DNA of 64,000 nucleotides from Gemmatimonadaceae bacterium (lineage in GTDB: Bacteria; Gemmatimonadota; Gemmatimonadetes; Gemmatimonadales; Gemmatimonadaceae). The DNA lies in NCBI GenBank assembly GCA_019637445.1, contig JAHBVS010000001.1, positions 1,833,586 through 1,897,585 on the forward strand, given 5' to 3'. The position numbers and the translations under genes were made by a program. Under the pieces are notes generated by a model, which had not been told where the DNA came from, did not search any database, and was given only the letters and a program-made list of their open reading frames with translations. Shown here piece by piece: positions 49,069 through 58,060 of this stretch; within the stretch, counting starts at the first letter, position 1, and each line of letters starts with the position of its first letter.

Positions 49069-49794
49069 TCAAATGGTCGAGGAGGGGCAGATATCGGCGA
49101 GCGCGCAGTCGCCGCACTTCGGCTTCCGGGCGTCGCAGACGCGGCGTCCGTGCCAGATCATCAAATGGGAAAGCATCGTCCAGTCGTCGCGGGGGATGAG
49201 CGGGATCAGCGCCCGCTCCACCTTCACGGGGTCCGACTCCTTGGTCAGTCCGAGACGCTTCGCCAGCCGCTGGACATGGGTGTCCACCACTATACCCTCG
49301 TTGCGGCCGAAGGCGTTCCCGAGAACGACATTCGCCGTCTTTCGGCCGATGCCAGGCAGGGCCACGAGCGCGTCCATCTCCGCCGGCACCTCGCCGCCGT
49401 GTTCGTCGACGACACGATTGGCGAAGCCCGACAGCGACTTGGCCTTGTTGCGAAAGAAGCCGGTCGACTGGATGACCGTCTCGATCTCCTCGCGCGGCGC
49501 CGCGGCGAGTGCGGCGGCGTCCGGCCAGCGCCCGAACAGATCCGGCGTGACGAGGTTCACGCGCTTGTCCGTGCATTGCGCTGAGAGGATGGTGGCGACG
49601 GCGAGCTCGTACGGGTTGCGGTAGTCCAGCTCGCAGTGGGCGTCGGGATACAGGGCGAATAGCCGCTTCAGGACTTCGGCCGCGTGCTCCTTGAGCGCCG
49701 TGCCCCGCGGGGCCTTGGTCCGCGGCGGACGCATGGTCGCAGGACGCTTGGCGGGCCCGCGCTTCGACGCAGGCTTCGACTTCCCCGTGGACAC
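49069..49794 (-). CDS. nth: Endonuclease III (DNA glycosylase/AP lyase)
   Basis: 241 residues. It removes oxidised pyrimidines and nicks abasic sites. The helix-hairpin-helix LPGIGRKTANVVLGNA holds catalytic Lys152. Asp171 (VVDTHVQRL) is the second catalytic residue. The [4Fe-4S] cluster ligands follow the canonical C-x6-C-x2-C-x5-C spacing (CDARKPKCGDCALADIC). About 30 extra basic residues at the N-terminus (SKPASKRGPAKRPAT) precede the core and may bind DNA. It is the middle gene of the polX-nth-TonB-C unit, 5 bp after polX. Confidence 0.96.
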   Translation of the reverse strand: MSTGKSKPASKRGPAKRPATMRPPRTKAPRGTALKEHAAEVLKRLFALYPDAHCELDYRNPYELAVATILSAQCTDKRVNLVTPDLFGRWPDAAALAAAPREEIETVIQSTGFFRNKAKSLSGFANRVVDEHGGEVPAEMDALVALPGIGRKTANVVLGNAFGRNEGIVVDTHVQRLAKRLGLTKESDPVKVERALIPLIPRDDWTMLSHLMIWHGRRVCDARKPKCGDCALADICPSSTI

Positions 49795-49799
49795 GCGGC

Positions 49800-51533
49800 T
49801 CAGGCGCTGCCGGCCGCGGCTCGCCGACGCGCGGTGGCGAACGCCACGAACGCCTCCGCATCCCGCGTGTTGATCACGTCCTCCGGGCGTAGCCAGGCCT
49901 TGCGCGCCATCCCGATGCCCAAGGCCATGTTGTCGAGCCCGTCCACGGAGTGCGCGTCCGGACCGATCTCGATGCGCGCGCCAAAGTCCCGCGCGCGGCG
50001 CGCGAGTCGCCAGTCGAGGTCCAAGCGGTGCGGGTCGGCGTTCAACTCCACCGCCACGCCCAGTCGTCCCGCCTTCTCCAGCACGGCGTCCATGTCGATT
50101 GCATACGGCTCGCGCGTGAGCAGCAGGCGACCGGTCGGATGCCCCAACACTGCGATGTGCGGGTCATCCAGCGCCTTGAGCACGCGCTCGGTCATCTGCG
50201 TCTCGTTCATGCCAAGACGCGAGTGCACGGACGCAATCACGTAGTCGAAGCGATCAAGCACGGCCGTGGGATAATCGATGCGCCCGCAGGGCAGGATGTC
50301 CGCCTCGACGCCCTTCAGCACCCGGAAGTCCGAGAACGTCGCGTTGATGGCGTCGATCTCCTCGTGCTGTTGCGCCAGCGTCTCCGCTGTCAGGCCGCCC
50401 GCGTAGAACGCCGACTGCGAATGGTCGGAAATGCCGAGGTAGCTCCAGCCGCGAGCCCGCGCCGCCGCCGCCAACTCGGCGATGCTCGCGCCGCCGTCGG
50501 AGTACTGCGAATGGCAGTGCAGCACACCGCGGACCTCGTTCAGCGTGATGAGGCCCGAGAGCTCGCCCGAGGCGGCGGCCGCCGACTCCCCGAGTCCCTC
50601 ACGCAGTTCCGGAGCCAGCCAGGGCAAGCCGATTGCCGCGTACAACGCAGGTTCGTCGGCCAGGTCAACCGCGGCGCCGCTGGCATCGAGCAGGTGGTGC
50701 TCTTCGAGCGTCAGCCCGCGCAGGCTGGCGCGCGCCGCGACCTCCTGCACGTGCGCCAGAGCCCCCGTGGCGCGGAACCAGGTGACGATGAACTCATCGG
50801 GAGGCACGCAGTAGAGCTGCAGGCGCACGCCGTCGTCGAAGCGGATGGACACCTTGCGCGTGCCCACGCCCACGGAGTCGCGCACACCCGGCGAATGCGC
50901 GAATGCGGCCGCCACCTTCTCGGGATCCCGCGAGCAGGCCGCCACCACCTCGAGCTCATTCACCGTCTCGCAATGCCGCCGCACGGCGCCCGCTACCTCG
51001 GCGCGCACGACGCCGGGCTGACGACGCAACGCCGCCAGTACGCGCTCGGCCTCCGCGCGCCCGTGCGGCAGCAGGATCTGCGCGCCAGACTCCTTGAGCC
51101 ACGCGATCCCGCGCAGCACCTGTTCGGCCGTGCGTTCGCCAAAGCGCGGCAACTTGGCCAGCCGGCCGTCGCGGGCGGCCTCCTCGAGTTCCTGCAGCGT
51201 GTCGATGCCCAATCCTTCGTGGATGCGGCGGATGCGCGAGGGGCCGAGGCCAGGCACGCGCATCATCTCGAAGAGTCCTTCGGGCGTGCTTTCGCGCAGG
51301 CGGTCGAGGAGTTCGGAGTCGCCCTCGTCGCGCAGCTGTTCCAGTGCCTCGACGACCTCGGGGGCGAAGCGGCGCAGGTCGCGCTTGAGCAGTTCCTTCA
51401 GCGGACGCGGCTCCGCCGAGGCCAAGGCCCGCGCGGCGTCGGAGAATGGCGCGGGGACGGCCGGATCCTCGCCCTGCAGTTCCAACAGGGCGGCGATCTC
51501 GTGCAGCAGGTGGGCGGCGGCTCGGGAGTCCAT
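49800..51533 (-). CDS. polX: PolX-family protein: helix-hairpin-helix/polymerase-beta-like region plus intact PHP phosphoesterase
   Basis: 577 residues from the ATG at 51533; a TTG at 51551 is possible. The N-terminal half has helix-hairpin-helix motifs (VPGLGPSRIRRIHEGLG, LPRFGERTAEQVL). The nucleotidyltransferase motif reads GAVRRHCETVNELEVVAA where family members have RRxxETVxDxD, and the later Asp position reads RLQLYCV. All three metal-binding Asp of the polymerase site thus appear replaced. The C-terminal PHP domain is complete: HCHSQYSDG, ISDHSQSAFY, EADILPCG, ASVHSRLG, GHPTGRLL, PDAHSVDGLD. It is probably a 3'-5' exonuclease or phosphoesterase in repair rather than a polymerase. It lies upstream of nth, another base-excision repair gene. 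Confidence 0.9.
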   Translation of the reverse strand: MDSRAAAHLLHEIAALLELQGEDPAVPAPFSDAARALASAEPRPLKELLKRDLRRFAPEVVEALEQLRDEGDSELLDRLRESTPEGLFEMMRVPGLGPSRIRRIHEGLGIDTLQELEEAARDGRLAKLPRFGERTAEQVLRGIAWLKESGAQILLPHGRAEAERVLAALRRQPGVVRAEVAGAVRRHCETVNELEVVAACSRDPEKVAAAFAHSPGVRDSVGVGTRKVSIRFDDGVRLQLYCVPPDEFIVTWFRATGALAHVQEVAARASLRGLTLEEHHLLDASGAAVDLADEPALYAAIGLPWLAPELREGLGESAAAASGELSGLITLNEVRGVLHCHSQYSDGGASIAELAAAARARGWSYLGISDHSQSAFYAGGLTAETLAQQHEEIDAINATFSDFRVLKGVEADILPCGRIDYPTAVLDRFDYVIASVHSRLGMNETQMTERVLKALDDPHIAVLGHPTGRLLLTREPYAIDMDAVLEKAGRLGVAVELNADPHRLDLDWRLARRARDFGARIEIGPDAHSVDGLDNMALGIGMARKAWLRPEDVINTRDAEAFVAFATARRRAAAGSA

Positions 51534-51599
51534 CACCCGAAAGATGGCCAAATCGCGCGGGGCGGTGAAGCAGTCGGCGGGGAAATCCCCGGACGCGTC

Positions 51600-52055
51600 C
51601 TAGTCTTCCTTCCCCGCGAAGGTGCCGAGGTCGTCGATCAACTTGTGCAGCTGCTCCTGCGTGAGGTCGATCTCCTGCGCGGCGCCGGCGACGTCGAGCA
51701 GGCCGGCGCGCATCGACACGGCCACCTGGTTCAGGTAGCGGATCTTGGCGAGGATTTCATCGGTGTGTTTGCGCAGTCCGATGAAGCGGCGCTTCTCCGA
51801 GAGCGCTCGACGATGCCGCGCGCGCAGCTCCTCATGCGTGAGCTTGCGGGCCAGTGCGACGATGTCGTCGCGCGAGCGGCCGGCCAACGGGCCACGGTCG
51901 GGGATGCCGAGGTCGTCCCAGGCCTCGTCGGCGAACCAGAGGCGGCCGAGGAACTCGATGCCGTCGAAGGCGATGCGCACCGACACGTTGTAGCGACGCC
52001 CATCGGTCTCGATGGTCGTGATGTGCGGCTGGGTGATTTCCGACTGCAGCGACAT
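51600..52055 (-). CDS. Conserved-looking hypothetical protein, cytoplasmic
   Basis: 151 residues. The first third is beta-like (HITTIETDGRRYNVSVRIAF then DGIEFLGRLWFADEAW), the rest helical with an Arg/Lys-rich stretch (LTHEELRARHRRALSEKRRF) and an acidic end (LTQEQLHKLIDDLGTFAGKE). No membrane segment, no Cys and no motif I recognise. The start overlaps the stop of the S33 hydrolase gene by one base (TGATG), so it is co-translated with it. It may be a lineage-specific partner; no function is proposed. Confidence 0.75.
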   Translation of the reverse strand: MSLQSEITQPHITTIETDGRRYNVSVRIAFDGIEFLGRLWFADEAWDDLGIPDRGPLAGRSRDDIVALARKLTHEELRARHRRALSEKRRFIGLRKHTDEILAKIRYLNQVAVSMRAGLLDVAGAAQEIDLTQEQLHKLIDDLGTFAGKED

Positions 52056-52948
52056 CAGGGAGCGGTCGAGGCCTCGGTGCGGGCGAGGAAGCGTTCGACG
52101 GCGTCGAACAACTCCTCCGGTTGCTCAACATACGGTACGTGCCCGCAGTCCTCCAGCCATAGCGACTCGGCGTCCAGCGCCTCGGCGGCGGCCTTTGCGG
52201 AGGCGAGGGGGATCGGGTCCTGTCGGCCGTGCACGACCAGTGCCGGGACCCGGAGATCGCGAAGGGCGGGGATGAGGTCGAACTCACCCATCGACTCCCA
52301 TACGGATTGTTGCACGCGGCCGGTGACGCGGAACGGCGTGAGGTCGCGGGCGCGACTGGGGTCGGCGAAGTAGCCGGCGACCGAGAGCTCGAAGGTGCGC
52401 TGGCGGTACGCGGCCGGGTCGGACTCCCGGAGTCCACTGGCCGCCAGTTGTTCGCGCAGTGCGGCGACTTCCGCGCCGCCTTGGCGTCGGGCGAACTCCG
52501 TCTCGAACTCCTGCCGCCAGGCGCGGGACATGGGGGCCGGGTTGATCAGCACGAGCCGCGCGGGTGCAGGGCCAGCCCGACCAGCTGCCGACTCGATCGC
52601 ATAGAGCGCTGCGAGCATCGCGCCCCAGGAGTAGCCCACGAGGGTCAACGGACCATCGTGATGCTCCTCGAGCACCGCGCTGAGGTCGGCGACGTGCGTC
52701 TGCCAGGTGATCGGCGTGCGGTCATCAGTCTTGCTGCGTCCGCCGCCACGCTGGTCGTAGAGCAGGCAGTCCCGTGACTTGGCCAACTCAAGCATCTGGG
52801 GCAGCAGGTAGTCGTGATGCGCGCCGGGCCCGCCGTGCAGCACCACGAGCCGTCCAACCGACGAGTCCTGCGAGTACCGGCACCAGTACAGGGGGACTGG
52901 CGTGGTCGACGTGTAGCCGTCGGTGGTGGGTGCAGGAATCGCAGGCAT
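52055..52948 (-). CDS. Prolyl aminopeptidase-like alpha/beta hydrolase (S33)
   Basis: 297 residues. The oxyanion motif HGGPGAHHDYLL, YDQRGGGRS and the nucleophile elbow GYSWGAM are the proline iminopeptidase pattern; the Ser of GYSWG is the nucleophile. A late acid (VVHGRQDPIPL) and the His in LEDCGHVPYVEQPEEL complete the triad. It likely releases N-terminal proline from small peptides, or hydrolyses a related amide. No signal peptide. One-base overlaps (TGATG) link it both to the HDAC gene upstream and to the unknown gene downstream. Confidence 0.92.
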   Translation of the reverse strand: MPAIPAPTTDGYTSTTPVPLYWCRYSQDSSVGRLVVLHGGPGAHHDYLLPQMLELAKSRDCLLYDQRGGGRSKTDDRTPITWQTHVADLSAVLEEHHDGPLTLVGYSWGAMLAALYAIESAAGRAGPAPARLVLINPAPMSRAWRQEFETEFARRQGGAEVAALREQLAASGLRESDPAAYRQRTFELSVAGYFADPSRARDLTPFRVTGRVQQSVWESMGEFDLIPALRDLRVPALVVHGRQDPIPLASAKAAAEALDAESLWLEDCGHVPYVEQPEELFDAVERFLARTEASTAP

Positions 52949-53856
52949 CAGGGCGAGAGGAAGCTCTTGGCGACACGGGCTGTGTTCACGTGCACGCGCA
53001 CCGTGTCGTGGATGTCCCGACCATAGCCACCGGCAATGGCGATTGCCACTGGCACGCCAACGCTTCGGCAGGCGTCGAGCACCATCGCATCGCGGCGCAT
53101 CAAACCGTCGAAGCTCAGCTTGAGGCGGCCCAGCGTATCGCCTTCGTGCGGGTCGGCGCCGGCGAGATAGAACACAAGGTCCGGGCGCGAGACTGCCAAT
53201 ACCTGCGGGAGGGCCTCGCCCAGCTTTTCGAGGTATTCGCCATCGCCCGTGCCGTCCTCGAGCTCGACATCGAGCCGGCCCGCCACCTTTCGGAACGGGT
53301 AATTGCGCCGCCCGTGCATCGAGAACGTGAAGGTCTCGTCGTCGTCGGCGAAGATCGCGTGCGTCCCGTTGCCCTGGTGCACATCGAGATCCACGACGGC
53401 GGCCCGATGGATGCGGCCGCGCGCACGCAGCGCACGGACTGCGATTGCCACGTCGTTGAGCACGCAGAAACCCTCACCGTGCGCGGCGAAGGCGTGGTGC
53501 GTCCCGCCGGCGAGGTTCATCGCGATGCCTGCGGTGAGGGCGTGGGTCGCGGCTTCCAGCGTGCCACCCGCGGCGCGGAACGAGCGCTCCACCAATCCCT
53601 CGGACCACGGGAACCCAAGCGCGCGCTGTTCGGCAGCGGGCATCGTGCCGCGCAGCAGGCGCTCGATGTACGCCGCGTCGTGCACGCGCCGCACGTCCTC
53701 CAGCGGCGCACGCTCGGGGTTGTGCATCGCGGCCGCGGCCACGATGCCTTCCGCCAGGACCGCGTCGCGGAGCAAGGCGTACTTGGCGATCGGAAAGCGG
53801 TGCCCCTCGGGCAGCGCGATGACGTACTGCGCGCTGGACCAGGCGTGGAGGCTCAC
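52948..53856 (-). CDS. Histone deacetylase-superfamily zinc amidohydrolase
   Basis: 302 residues. Conserved features are GGTHHAF (His120-His121, general base pair), VVDLDVHQGNGT (Asp158 and His160 zinc ligands), LAGADPHEGDTLGRLKLS (third ligand Asp in AGADPHEGD) and AGGYGRD. In bacteria these enzymes remove acetyl groups from small molecules such as acetoin or polyamines, or from proteins. It heads a three-gene unit with the S33 peptidase and the unknown protein; the coupling hints at a shared N-acyl/peptide substrate route, which is inference. It ends the intergenic chain 26 bp after the amidohydrolase gene, so it may be co-transcribed with it. Confidence 0.93.
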   Translation of the reverse strand: MSLHAWSSAQYVIALPEGHRFPIAKYALLRDAVLAEGIVAAAAMHNPERAPLEDVRRVHDAAYIERLLRGTMPAAEQRALGFPWSEGLVERSFRAAGGTLEAATHALTAGIAMNLAGGTHHAFAAHGEGFCVLNDVAIAVRALRARGRIHRAAVVDLDVHQGNGTHAIFADDDETFTFSMHGRRNYPFRKVAGRLDVELEDGTGDGEYLEKLGEALPQVLAVSRPDLVFYLAGADPHEGDTLGRLKLSFDGLMRRDAMVLDACRSVGVPVAIAIAGGYGRDIHDTVRVHVNTARVAKSFLSP

Positions 53857-53882
53857 GCGGTCAGTCGCAGCGGCGCGGCCGC

Positions 53883-55205
53883 TCAGCGAACGGCACCCTC
53901 GCCCTTGAAGACCACGCCGCCCTTCATCACGAAGCTGGCGCGCTCGAGCGCGGTGACATCGCGCAGCGGATCACCCGGCACCGCCACGAGGTCGGCGAGC
54001 TTGCCAACGGCGATCGTGCCCACGCGATCCTGCCAGCCCAGCAGCTCGGCGGCCGTGCTCGTCCCGGCGACGATGGCTTCCATCGGCGTGAGGCCGCCCC
54101 ATTCCACCATCAGCGTGAACTCGTGCCCGTTGCGCCCGTGCTTGCCCACACCGGCATCGGTGCCCAACGCGATGCGCACACCCGCGGCCTTGGCGATGCG
54201 GATGGCGTTGCGCATCGCGGCGCCGGCGGCGCGCGCCTTCACAGCCACCAGCGGCGGCATCTGGCCGGCATCGGCGAGCGCCAACACCGCCTCACCGGCC
54301 ATCAGCGTCGGCACGAACATCGTGCCCTGCGCGACCATCAAGCGCGCGCCCTCCTCGTCGAGGAAGGAGCCGTGCTCGATACTGGCCACGCCCGCCCGCA
54401 CCGCGAGCTTGATGCCCTCGGTGCCGTGCGCGTGCGCGGCGACCTTGCGGTCCAGCGTGCGCGCGGTCGAGACCATCGCGCTCAGTTCTGCCAATGTGTA
54501 CTGCGAGGCCCCAACGCCCTGCGTCCCGCCGCTCAGCACGCCGGCGGTGGCGCAGGTCTTGATGACGTCGGCGCCATACTTCACCTGGTAACGCACGGCG
54601 CGGACCACCTCGTCCACGCCATCGGCGATGCCGGTTTCCGGCGTGCCGTCGAGCAGTCCCGGCCGATAGTTGTTCTCGTCGCAGTGTCCGCCGGTGATGC
54701 CCAGCGCGTGTCCGGCGGTCTGGATACGCGGTCCGGGCACGTAGCCGCCGTCGATCGCCTTGCGTAGTCCGACGTCCTCGAAGCCGAGGGCGCCAACCAT
54801 CCGTACGCTGGTGAAGCCGGCCATCAAGGTGCGCCGTGCGTGCTCCACGCCAAGCGCTGCGATGAAGCCCGGGTAGTCGCTCACGTTCGCGTCGAACACG
54901 CCAGGGTCATCGAACTCGCGACCCATCAAGTGCACGTGCATATCGATGAAGCCGGGCAGCAGCGTCACATCGCCGAGGTCCACGCGCCGGGCGCCGGTCG
55001 GCACGCGCACGCTCGACGCCGGCCCGACCGCGACGATGCGGTCGTCGGTGACCACCACGACGCCGTTCTGGATGGCTGCGGCGCCGGTGCCGTCGATGAT
55101 GCGAGCGGCGCGGATGGCCACCGTCCCGCTGCCGGCAGTCGGGAGGCGCTGCGCCTCGAGTGCGGAGGAGACCAGCAGCAGGGCGGCGGCGAGGAGGACG
55201 CGCAT
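53883..55205 (-). CDS. Secreted imidazolonepropionase-like amidohydrolase (possible Xaa-Pro dipeptidase)
   Basis: 440 residues with a signal peptide (LLAAALLLVSSALEAQ). Metal motifs: HxH in LPGFIDMHVHLMG; KYGADVIKTC, whose Lys may be carboxylated; VAAHAHGTEGI; SIEHGSFLD; and the Asp in LGTDAGVGKHG. This set is found in amidohydrolases that in studied cases hydrolyse Xaa-Pro or L-Xaa-Arg/Lys dipeptides. A periplasmic dipeptidase would fit the adjacent prolyl aminopeptidase gene. It is divergent from the HEAT-repeat gene. Confidence 0.9.
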   Translation of the reverse strand: MRVLLAAALLLVSSALEAQRLPTAGSGTVAIRAARIIDGTGAAAIQNGVVVVTDDRIVAVGPASSVRVPTGARRVDLGDVTLLPGFIDMHVHLMGREFDDPGVFDANVSDYPGFIAALGVEHARRTLMAGFTSVRMVGALGFEDVGLRKAIDGGYVPGPRIQTAGHALGITGGHCDENNYRPGLLDGTPETGIADGVDEVVRAVRYQVKYGADVIKTCATAGVLSGGTQGVGASQYTLAELSAMVSTARTLDRKVAAHAHGTEGIKLAVRAGVASIEHGSFLDEEGARLMVAQGTMFVPTLMAGEAVLALADAGQMPPLVAVKARAAGAAMRNAIRIAKAAGVRIALGTDAGVGKHGRNGHEFTLMVEWGGLTPMEAIVAGTSTAAELLGWQDRVGTIAVGKLADLVAVPGDPLRDVTALERASFVMKGGVVFKGEGAVR

Positions 55206-55264
55206 GGCATTCCCAAGGCAGAGATGAAGGGCCCAGGTGCGTGGTCGCTGCCTGGTGCGACGGG

Positions 55265-55271
55265 TATGTTA
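55265..55271. promoter_or_regulatory. Candidate overlapping divergent -10 boxes
   Basis: The stretch TATGTTA gives TATGTT on the plus strand (toward the HEAT gene) and TAACAT on the minus strand (toward the amidohydrolase gene). The two hexamers share five bases, so RNA polymerase could occupy only one direction at a time. The -35 regions are weak, so this stays tentative. Confidence 0.3.
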
Positions 55272-55300
55272 TGCCACCGGACCACGCCCCACCAGCAACG

Positions 55301-56992
55301 ATGACCGACGCATCCGACCTCAGCCTCGCCGCCCAGTTCGCCCGCCTCGTGTTCGACGTGTCGGCGCAGCCGAGCGCGCTGCAGGAGCATCGCGCCGCGA
55401 TTCGCGCACTCTTGAAGGCAATGCCGCGAGACGGGCTGGGATTCAGCCTCTCCTCGGGTGATGCATTGACCGTGAACGGCGCACCGGTTGCCGAGTCCAC
55501 CGATGACGAGGCCGAGGTGCTCCGCGCATTGGCCTCGCGCCTCAGTGCGTACGGGCTGGAACAGTTCTCACTTGGCGCCAAGTCCGCTGACGCGGACCTG
55601 CTCGATCTCGCGCGGGCCTTGGCGACCGCACCGACGCAGGCGGACCCGCTAGCGTTCTTCGCGGCACGCGTAGCCGCGGTGGACGCCCGAGGGATCCCGC
55701 GGCAGTTGCGGGCAAGGCCGTCGGACACTTCGCCAGCGATGCCAGCCGCGCCAGCGACGACTGTCGCGGGCATCGCCAGCGCCCCGGTCGTGGCCGCGGC
55801 GCAGGCAACCGGGGCCGCAGAGGGCCCCATAGGTGACTTGGAGACGCCGCTCGAGGACTCGGTGGACGAGGAGGAGATCCGCGAGAGCCCCAGCGCCGCA
55901 GATCCGCGCTCGGAGCGCCTCAAGGAGGCGCTGTCCATCCCCACGGCATCGAACCCCACCATTGCCGCCGCGCTGGAGCAACTTCACACTGCCCAGGAGG
56001 TCGCGGACCTTGCGGCGCCGCTCGGGGCGCTCATTGAAGCCGCGGACCTCGCCTTCCGCACCGGTCGCTGGCACAACCTACTCGATGCCGTCTCCGGCAT
56101 CGTTGCCATCGAGTACCTGCAGCTTGAGCGCGACCCCTCGGACGAGCGCCGCCGCGAGTTCGGCCAGGCGCTGCGCAAGCTTGCCTCGCCGTTGGTGCTG
56201 CGGCAGTTCGCCATCCTGCGGCACCAATTGGCGGACGCACCGGAGCTCAAGGTCCGCGTGCAGGCGGTGCTCTACCGCTTCGGGACCGATGGGGCGGAGG
56301 CCCTGATCGACGAGTGGGCGTCGGCGCCGGACGGCACGGCGCGCGTCCACTGCCTCGTCGGCCTGCGCGGCCTGCGTCGAACGCACGACGCACTGTTCGA
56401 ACTCGTGCGCGAGACCGATCACGCGATGGTTCGCGTGGCCGCCCGCTTGCTGGGCCATCTGGGTGACGTGCGGGCGGAGGGGATGCTGCTTGAACTGCAG
56501 CGGCATCCGGACCGTGCGGTGCGCCGCGATGTGGTTGCGGCCCTCGAGCACTACAAGAGCCCGACCTCGCTGGACGCCCTGGGTGTCGCCCTGCTCGACG
56601 AGTCGGTCTTGGTCCGTGCCCGCGCCGTGCACGCGCTCGCCACGCGCGGGGAGTCCGCCTTGCCGAACCTGCTGCCCTTGCTGGACTCGGAAGCCGACGC
56701 GGAGGTGCTGGCCAGCGCCGTGATGGCCCTCGCGCGCATCGGGACGCCGGACTGTGTGCAGGCCTTGGTCCGCGTCGCGACCGGCGAGAGCGCCCATGCC
56801 CGCAAGCGCTCGTCTGAGTACCGGCTCCAGGCCTGCCGTGCGCTGGTGGTGATCCGCACTCCGCAGGCGATGGCCGCCGTGCAGGCCCTGCGGGACGACC
56901 GGGACAAGGACGTACGAGCGGGCGCGCTGCGCCTGGTGGCGCAGGCGGCGCGCCGCACCACGACGTCGATGCGCGCCGTCAGCGCGCCGTAA
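55301..56992 (+). CDS. HEAT-repeat protein
   Basis: 563 residues from the ATG at 55301; an ATG at 55271 is also in frame but sits directly on the promoter-like box. Residues 1-130 (LAAQFARLVFDVSAQPSALQ and on) are helical. A variable Ala/Pro linker (about 130-230) follows. From about 230 to the end the chain shows repeated HEAT helices (VRVAARLLGHLGDVRAEGML ... RRDVVAALEHYKSPTSLDAL ... VRARAVHALATRGESALPNL ... SAVMALARIGTPDCVQALVR). Such solenoids bind proteins; no enzyme motif is seen. No signal peptide. It ends inside the last 14 bp of the convergent M42 gene. Confidence 0.85.
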   Translation: MTDASDLSLAAQFARLVFDVSAQPSALQEHRAAIRALLKAMPRDGLGFSLSSGDALTVNGAPVAESTDDEAEVLRALASRLSAYGLEQFSLGAKSADADLLDLARALATAPTQADPLAFFAARVAAVDARGIPRQLRARPSDTSPAMPAAPATTVAGIASAPVVAAAQATGAAEGPIGDLETPLEDSVDEEEIRESPSAADPRSERLKEALSIPTASNPTIAAALEQLHTAQEVADLAAPLGALIEAADLAFRTGRWHNLLDAVSGIVAIEYLQLERDPSDERRREFGQALRKLASPLVLRQFAILRHQLADAPELKVRVQAVLYRFGTDGAEALIDEWASAPDGTARVHCLVGLRGLRRTHDALFELVRETDHAMVRVAARLLGHLGDVRAEGMLLELQRHPDRAVRRDVVAALEHYKSPTSLDALGVALLDESVLVRARAVHALATRGESALPNLLPLLDSEADAEVLASAVMALARIGTPDCVQALVRVATGESAHARKRSSEYRLQACRALVVIRTPQAMAAVQALRDDRDKDVRAGALRLVAQAARRTTTSMRAVSAP

Positions 56993-58049
56993 AGTCCGTC
57001 TTCGCGCTCACCGCGCGACAGGCCGCCGCGATCAACGCCGCGGCGTGATCGAGGTCCACTAGGCTCACCATCTCGTTGGGCGAGTGCATATAGCGGTTCG
57101 GCACCGACAGCAGCGCCGTCGCCACGCCCTGTCGCGCGAGATGGATCGCGTCGGCGTCGGTGCTGGTCTCGCGGCCCGCGGCGTGCAGCGTGAACGGGAT
57201 GCGCAGTGACTCCGCCGTGTCGCGCAGGATACTGAAGGCCACGGGCGAGACCACGGAACCGCGCGTCAACACCGGGCCACTGCCCAAGGGCGAATGTCCC
57301 AACTCCTCCTTCTTCACGCCGGGATGGTCGGTGGCGAAGGTGACATCCACCACGACAGCCATCGCCGGGTCCACGCGCTCGGCGCCGACCAGCGCGCCAC
57401 CGCCGCGGTACGCGATCTCCTCCTGCGTGGTCGCCACCGCCACCACGCGCGCCTCGCCGGGCTCCGCCGCGTAGCGCCGCAGCGCCTCGAGCACCACGAA
57501 CGCGCCGATGCGGTCGTCGATCGAGCGCGACACGATGCGGTCGTTCGGAAAATCCAGGCTGCGTGAGTCAATCACGCCGGCGTCGCCGATGGAGAGCATC
57601 GCCTCGGCCTGCGCGCGGGTCGTGGCCCCGACGTCCACCCAGAGGTCCGTCATCTTCGAGGCCTTCTCGCGCTCGTCGGGCTTCATCAGGTGGATGGGCT
57701 TCTTGCCCACCGCGCCCATCACCTCGCCCTCGCGGCCCTGGAAGCGGATGCGCTGCGCGACCAACACCTGCGGGTCCCAGCCACCGATCGGCGCGATGTA
57801 GACGAAGCCGTCGTCATCGATGTAGGTGACGATCACGCCGATTTCGTCGATATGGCCGGCGAGCATGATCGTCGGGCTACCCTCGGGGTTTACCACGGCC
57901 ATCGAGTTGCCGTGTACGTCGCCACTGACCTCGGCGGCGAAGCCGGCGGCCTCGTCGCGCCAGACCTTCGCGGCAGCGGCCTCGTAGCCGGAGGGACCCG
58001 GGGTGTCGAGCAACTGCTTCAGGAACTTGATGGCGTTCGGCTTCAGCAT
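56979..58049 (-). CDS. M42-family glutamyl/leucyl aminopeptidase
   Basis: 356 residues. Metal and catalytic residues are visible: His66 and Asp68 in MLAGHIDEIGV, Asp in SIDDRIGAF, the Glu pair in TTQEEIAYRGG, Asp in VVVDVTFATDHPG, and the final His in PNRYMHSPNEMV. M42 enzymes form large dodecameric shells that trim peptides from the N-terminus in the cytoplasm. It is 11 bp after the BtuF-like gene, the last gene of the four-gene operon from YtcJ. Confidence 0.94.
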   Translation of the reverse strand: MLKPNAIKFLKQLLDTPGPSGYEAAAAKVWRDEAAGFAAEVSGDVHGNSMAVVNPEGSPTIMLAGHIDEIGVIVTYIDDDGFVYIAPIGGWDPQVLVAQRIRFQGREGEVMGAVGKKPIHLMKPDEREKASKMTDLWVDVGATTRAQAEAMLSIGDAGVIDSRSLDFPNDRIVSRSIDDRIGAFVVLEALRRYAAEPGEARVVAVATTQEEIAYRGGGALVGAERVDPAMAVVVDVTFATDHPGVKKEELGHSPLGSGPVLTRGSVVSPVAFSILRDTAESLRIPFTLHAAGRETSTDADAIHLARQGVATALLSVPNRYMHSPNEMVSLVDLDHAAALIAAACRAVSAKTDFTAR

Positions 58050-58060
58050 CTAGGCGTCCT

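Noticed and set aside
49950-52373. An 807-codon plus-strand frame opposite polX and the unknown gene
   Set aside because: Arg/Gly/Ala-rich shadow; the opposite strand carries intact PHP motifs.
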